Below, piece after piece: positions 60,701-64,000 of a stretch of DNA of 64,000 nucleotides. Within the stretch, counting starts at the first letter, position 1. The number at the start of each line of letters is the position of its first letter. The position numbers and the translations under genes were made by a program. The stretch comes from G963708235 sp963708235. GTDB taxonomy: Bacteria > Actinomycetota > Acidimicrobiia > Spongiisociales > UBA5794. The DNA lies in assembly GCA_963708235.1 (NCBI GenBank), contig OY970200.1:2914001-2978000 (forward strand), in the 5' to 3' direction. Below the pieces are notes generated by a model. That model had not been told where the DNA came from, did no database searches, and saw only the letters and a program-made list of their open reading frames with translations.

Positions 60701-61143
60701 TCGGGGTCGAGGTCGGCGGGGAGCTGGGACCGCAACCCGAGCTGGCCGAGCAGCCGTTGGGCGAAGCCGTGGATGGTGAAGATCTGCGCCCGGTCGAAAC
60801 GGGTCAACGCCTCGTCGAGCCGATCGGCTGCCGTCTCCGGGTCGCCACCGACGGCGGTGAGCAGTTCGTCACGGCGCTGGGCGTCGGAGATGAGATCAGG
60901 CTGACGGATCGCCCGGAGGGTGTCGGCCATCCGCTCCCGGACCCGGGTGCGCAACTCGGCGGTTGCGGCCCGGGTGAACGTCACCACCAGGATCCGTTCC
61001 AGTTCGACCCCGTCGACGGCGACGAATCGGGTCACCTCGGAGGCAATGGTGAAGGTCTTGCCGGTCCCGGCGCTGGCCTCGATGACGGTGCGACCCGGTC
61101 CGAGCCTCGCCGGCGGATGGCTCTGGGTGGTGTCAGCGGTCAC
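57769..61143 (-). CDS. recB: RecB, exonuclease V beta subunit (3'-5' helicase-nuclease)
   Basis: This is a 1124-residue UvrD-like helicase with a C-terminal nuclease. Motifs: Walker A EASAGTGKTFTIA (about 22-34), VVTFTRAATAELRTRVRERM (Ia), FTIHGFAQRLL, VALVDEAQDTDPIQW (II), VIIGDPKQSIYSFRGAD (III), VQTVHGAKGLQYPVVLVPY (V) and RLLYVAMTRAKHRLVVW (VI). The nuclease domain (about 850-1124) has FGTLVHEVFEH, the catalytic VVMDYKSN (about 1014) and YVLQATLYQVALHRYL. The GTG start overlaps the RecC stop (GTGA). RecB provides the nuclease that loads RecA and degrades ends. It is intact. Confidence 0.93.
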   Translation of the reverse strand: MTADTTQSHPPARLGPGRTVIEASAGTGKTFTIASEVTRFVAVDGVELERILVVTFTRAATAELRTRVRERMADTLRAIRQPDLISDAQRRDELLTAVGGDPETAADRLDEALTRFDRAQIFTIHGFAQRLLGQLGLRSQLPADLDPDVVDDLLLTQVAGDLVVARFADHDPTAPDAGERVRPRDAAALGKAVIETPDAIIVPDAAAVTGRARHRVELAHAMAAEVRRRMRTAGSSSFDDGLMEVRHALDDPAIGEAAHRLLERRYDVALVDEAQDTDPIQWDVIRRVFDQRRLVIIGDPKQSIYSFRGADIEAYLAAVSGADQHDPLDINWRSDGPLITALEQLFTGQEFGDPRIAFQPVTPAEGHEGPRLHGPGAALTIRQVADDLDTPRRRNGGYFIVGPLREKIAADAADGIVRMLGGNHTIDDPSVPGGVRPVGPGDIAVLCRTRRQVDMVRDQLLARGVPSVAARTGSVFATAAAEEWRRFLLAVERPDRPDMVRLAATTLLVGMTPVEVASLDDADVLDLQQQAKTWREMLQTGGVPALLERLGRERDLAGRVLATADGERTMTDLVHIAEELHTVWRRGRTGSLIGWLETTMAEARTRMEKNIDEPESRQRRLETDAAAVEVQTVHGAKGLQYPVVLVPYAWDVFPMTPDIPVFHEAATSAVGTPGGTGGVARRRLVDVAGPDGPDYDLHCAAATAEETAEESRLLYVAMTRAKHRLVVWWVENNEHVASTMLHRLLTGGGRRPETLAAGSDGTIAVTTLRRPPRQDRHTPPAVNATPLARAMFTRSLDHLWRRASFSSLSPAHPFATGVETSEHPGRDDETHPEEPDPTETEGGLEAVVEPQVPAIGLPMADLPRGARFGTLVHEVFEHADFAGGDPETEIRRVLAATPAWTLGDLDIEALVEGIVAAVETPLGPDATDIRLCDLTPESILDEMRFGFPVRTEGPPLTLADLGRVMLDHLPAEDPFRRFATDLVTGPQRPFRGYLTGAIDVTAALPGSDGPRYVVMDYKSNALPALGEVATAHDYGPGPLAEAMIDGNYVLQATLYQVALHRYLQWRLAGYDPHRHLGGSMYLFVRGMAGPDTPVVEGERCGVSRWRPPPEMIVALSEIFTGATP

Positions 61144-64000
61144 AGGTTGGCCTCCCGACTCATCGGGATGATCGGTCGCCACAACCGGGCGCAGAAATCC
61201 TCGAAACCGGCGGCGAGGAGGGCGTCGAAGCTGTTCGTCCCGGGGAGGGCGAGCAGATGGGCCGGATCGTCGGCCTCGGGGGAGAACTTGTCGGTCTCCC
61301 ACCGCTCCTTGGCGTCCTTGTAGGCACCGTCGCGGTTGTTGCCCACCTTGCGTTGCCAGGCATATGACGTCTCGCACGGCATCGGGATCGGACGGCGGTG
61401 CCCCTCGTCATAGAGGGCGACCAGTTCGCCGAGCTGGTCGATGGCGAGCGCCGAGCGGTGGCCGGGGTCGTCGCCGATCGGTCCCATGGTCACCGCCAGG
61501 TACTCAGGGCCGTACTGGCGCTTGCCGACAAGCACCGAGGTCCAGGCGACCTCGGGGACGAAGGCGGAGAGGAACACCAGATGGCCGTAGGCCCGGATCC
61601 GTTGCTTGGCCTTGAGTCGGGAGGCGGTGATCGCCACCACCTGGCTGCGTTCGGCGTCGGCCGACACCGAACCTTCGATGTGGCGACCGTTGACGGTGAC
61701 CATCCCCGAGTAGGGGCGTCGCCGTGCCGGGTCGTAGCCGACGGTGGCGGCGGCCGCTCGGAGCCGCATGGCGGCGTCGACGGCGTCCTGGAGGTCGTGG
61801 TCGCCGAGCCGTCCGGCGGGGAGCGTGTCGCTGCGTCGCTCCCGGGCGGTGAGCCGGTCGATGTCGTGACCGGCGAGCAGGCCGGTGAGCAGCCGCTCCG
61901 TGATCCCCCACTTGCCCAGCGCATCGATCTCGGCGGGGAGGGTGTCGTCGGGGGTCTCCCCGGGGCTCGGGATGTTGAACCCGAGCCGGGTCCGGACGAA
62001 GCGCCGCACCGGGTGGATCAGGAACGAGAGCAGGTCGTCGAGGGCGAGCGGATCGTCATCGTCGGGACGGTCGGGCCAGGCGACCGGTCCTGCAGCGACG
62101 GGTGTGTCGAACTCGCGGTACCGGGCGGCGATGGCGCCACGGAGTTGGGTGGGGTCGAAACCCCATGACCCGGTGACACCGAGTTGGTCGGGGACGAAGT
62201 TGGTCTCGCTGAACGGCTGGAGTGGGTGGCGGACGACGCCTGCTGCGCTGCTCCCGGTCATGTCGGAGACGGTGTCGATCAGTTCGGCGATGGGAACCGC
62301 CGGGGGAAGCTCGGCGTTGGTCAGCTCGTCCCGGCCGGAGTAGGTGACGATGAGATGGTCACCGGCAGCCATCACCGCATCGAGCAGCAACTGACGGTCC
62401 TGGGCGCCACGGTCGGGGTCGCCGATCACCTCGTCGTTCAGCAGGAGATCGTCACCGTCGCTGCGGCTGGCCCGGGGAAAGCGGTCGTCGTCCATCCCGA
62501 GAAGACACACCACCCGGTACGGCACCGACCGCATCGGCACCAGGGTGCACACCGTGACGTCGCCCGACCGGAAGTGCAGCGGGCTGGGCCGGTCATCGGT
62601 CCACACCGAAACGGCACGCCCCGCCTCGTGAAGGTGCAGCAGCGGGTCGACGGCTCCCGTGACTGTGTGACTGGTGGCGGTGGGGAATGTCTCGGTGAGC
62701 AGCCGGTCGAGCTGGTCCAACTGCCAGTCGTCACCCCAGGCGGGCCGGCCGAGCATCCGGACCGCATCGGCGATGGCGGCGGCCCACTGCGACCGTGGCA
62801 TCGGGCCGCCCAACCGGAGGCGGATGGCGGCGATGCGGTCCATGATGGCGGCGAGCAGCCCCACCGGGTTGGCGTCCTGACCCTCGACACCCTGCAGCGG
62901 GGCGATATCGGCGACGGTGCGGACCGGGCTGTCGGCATAGAAGACCCCGGTGAGGGCCATGTCGAGACCCCGTCGCCAGGTCCGTTGCTCGTCGTTCCCG
63001 GCGTTCCAGTGCTCACGGTCGGTGCCGTCGAGTCCCCAGGCGACGTTGGTGTCGTCGATGACGGCGACGATCTGCCCGGCGGTGTCGGCGTCGAACCCCA
63101 AGCGTTGCTGGACGACGGCGCTGGTGACCAGGTCACGCACCGCCGTGGCCTCGAGCCGGGACCCGGCCAGGTCGAGGACGGTGGTGACGAACCGCACCAG
63201 TGGATTGGTGGTCGCTGGCGAACGGTCGGCGATTCGCACCCGCAGATCGGGAAGACCGTCGTCAGCGGGGTCACCTGAGGCGTCATCGGGCGAGGGTTCG
63301 TCGATGTGGGTGGCGGGGAATGCCGCTTCGAGCAGCGGGGCGAAAGTCACCAGGTCGGGGGTCATGATCACCACGTCCCTCGATTCCAGCGTGGGGTCGG
63401 CGGCGAGCACGTGGAGGATGGCGTCGCGCAGCACCTCGACCTGGCGGCGTGCCCCGTGACAGGCGTGGACCTGGATCGAGCGGTCGCCGTCGATCCGTGC
63501 GACCGGGACCACCCGGTTGGCGAGGATGTTCTGCTGGAGCGACCCGAGCACGGTGGAAGAACCCTCGCCGGGCACCGGCTCGCCGTGTACCGAGGGGTTG
63601 GCGGTGAGTCCCCGGTCGGCGAGGACGATCTGGAGCTCGCGGCTGTCCTGGGCCCAGGATCGCAGCAGCGGATGGGCCGGGATGGTGCGGGTCTGGTCGT
63701 CGTTGCGGCGGTCCGGTGGGCGGTCGCCGAGGACCGCGGCGCTCTCCTCCCACAGTGCGGGTGACGGGTGGAGCAGGAACAGATGGACGTCTCGGTGGGC
63801 ACCGAGGGCGACCAGCACGTCGAGGTCGAGGGGGTCGATGGCGGTGAGCCCGTAGACGGCGAGCCGCTGCGGAAGCGCAAGGTCGACGTCTCCGGCGATC
63901 ACCGGTTGCAGCGCCTCGGGAAGCAACTCGGGAAGTGCGGCGACCCCGACGGCCTCCCGCACCCGGCGCCACAGCTCCGGTTGCCACGTGTCCGATTCCG
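61140..64000 (-). CDS. recC: RecC, exonuclease V gamma subunit (5' end beyond window)
   Basis: These are the last 953 codons of recC; the start lies past position 64000. RecC is an inactivated helicase-nuclease-like protein that holds RecB and RecD and recognises Chi. Visible are RLAVYGLTAIDPLDLDVLVALG, SIQVHACHGARRQVEVLRDAIL (a conserved RecC motif), DVVIMTPDLVTFAPLLEAAF, the MRSVPYRVVCLLGMDDDRFPR motif and LIVTYSGRDELTNAELPPAVPI. The C-terminal part (FSETNFVPDQLGVTGSWGFDP, DALLAAGFEDFCARLWRPII) ends at the overlap with RecB. No frameshift was seen. Confidence 0.9.
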   Translation of the reverse strand, partial: ESDTWQPELWRRVREAVGVAALPELLPEALQPVIAGDVDLALPQRLAVYGLTAIDPLDLDVLVALGAHRDVHLFLLHPSPALWEESAAVLGDRPPDRRNDDQTRTIPAHPLLRSWAQDSRELQIVLADRGLTANPSVHGEPVPGEGSSTVLGSLQQNILANRVVPVARIDGDRSIQVHACHGARRQVEVLRDAILHVLAADPTLESRDVVIMTPDLVTFAPLLEAAFPATHIDEPSPDDASGDPADDGLPDLRVRIADRSPATTNPLVRFVTTVLDLAGSRLEATAVRDLVTSAVVQQRLGFDADTAGQIVAVIDDTNVAWGLDGTDREHWNAGNDEQRTWRRGLDMALTGVFYADSPVRTVADIAPLQGVEGQDANPVGLLAAIMDRIAAIRLRLGGPMPRSQWAAAIADAVRMLGRPAWGDDWQLDQLDRLLTETFPTATSHTVTGAVDPLLHLHEAGRAVSVWTDDRPSPLHFRSGDVTVCTLVPMRSVPYRVVCLLGMDDDRFPRASRSDGDDLLLNDEVIGDPDRGAQDRQLLLDAVMAAGDHLIVTYSGRDELTNAELPPAVPIAELIDTVSDMTGSSAAGVVRHPLQPFSETNFVPDQLGVTGSWGFDPTQLRGAIAARYREFDTPVAAGPVAWPDRPDDDDPLALDDLLSFLIHPVRRFVRTRLGFNIPSPGETPDDTLPAEIDALGKWGITERLLTGLLAGHDIDRLTARERRSDTLPAGRLGDHDLQDAVDAAMRLRAAAATVGYDPARRRPYSGMVTVNGRHIEGSVSADAERSQVVAITASRLKAKQRIRAYGHLVFLSAFVPEVAWTSVLVGKRQYGPEYLAVTMGPIGDDPGHRSALAIDQLGELVALYDEGHRRPIPMPCETSYAWQRKVGNNRDGAYKDAKERWETDKFSPEADDPAHLLALPGTNSFDALLAAGFEDFCARLWRPIIPMSREANL

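Noticed and set aside
58813..61323. An 836-codon open frame on the + strand
   Set aside because: It is antisense to recB, whose helicase and nuclease motifs are all on the minus strand.

Overview
This is a very GC-rich chromosomal window from an actinobacterium. The evidence is the frequent GTG starts, ATGA/GTGA gene overlaps, TANNNT-type -10 boxes, a CsoR copper regulator, ECF sigma/anti-sigma pairing and many VapBC modules. A RecBCD helicase-nuclease rather than AdnAB, together with DUF4389, DUF5995 and DUF11/Rhs proteins, suggests a deep-branching class such as Acidimicrobiia. That placement is inference.

Layout. 0.1-3.1 kb: a VapBC-type module, then an ECF sigma factor with a membrane-anchored, kelch-like anti-sigma candidate. 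3.1-8.3 kb: an Lrp regulator divergent from an aminotransferase and a branched-chain 2-oxoacid dehydrogenase operon (E1 alpha and beta fused, then a frameshifted E2). 8.3-11.8 kb: membrane proteins, including an XRE-HTH/TM sensor. 12.8-14.5 kb: an orphan protein joining a contractile-injection-system-type AAA+ domain to a tail-sheath domain, the most unusual gene here. 14.6-18.8 kb: two secreted proteins, then a Na+/phosphate cotransporter with a PhoU-like partner. 18.9-28.7 kb: a TA module, then a 2739-residue Rhs polymorphic toxin ending in a GIY-YIG nuclease tip, with a leucine-rich-repeat protein 17 bp downstream as candidate immunity gene. 28.8-33.2 kb: a TetR-controlled heterodimeric ABC exporter. 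33.4-36.8 kb: an orphan response regulator, tandem repeats and a shattered CotH gene. 36.9-39.7 kb: a copper operon (CsoR, CPH-type P-ATPase, cytochrome c). 40-54.9 kb: an accessory/defence-like region with an McrB-like ATPase lacking McrC, five toxin-antitoxin modules plus an orphan antitoxin, an HNH-nuclease three-gene operon, a Uma2 nuclease and a tRNA 3'-half fragment. 55-64 kb: recC-recB-recD, with a repeat cluster between recB and recD.

Two features cut across the window. First, a family of GC-rich palindromic (REP-like) elements lies in at least four intergenic gaps. Second, at least nine genes carry one or more single-base frameshifts, several beside G runs. These may be assembly errors or recent decay, while the 8.2-kb Rhs gene and recBD are intact. 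Frameshifted genes are entered as pseudogenes with that caveat.
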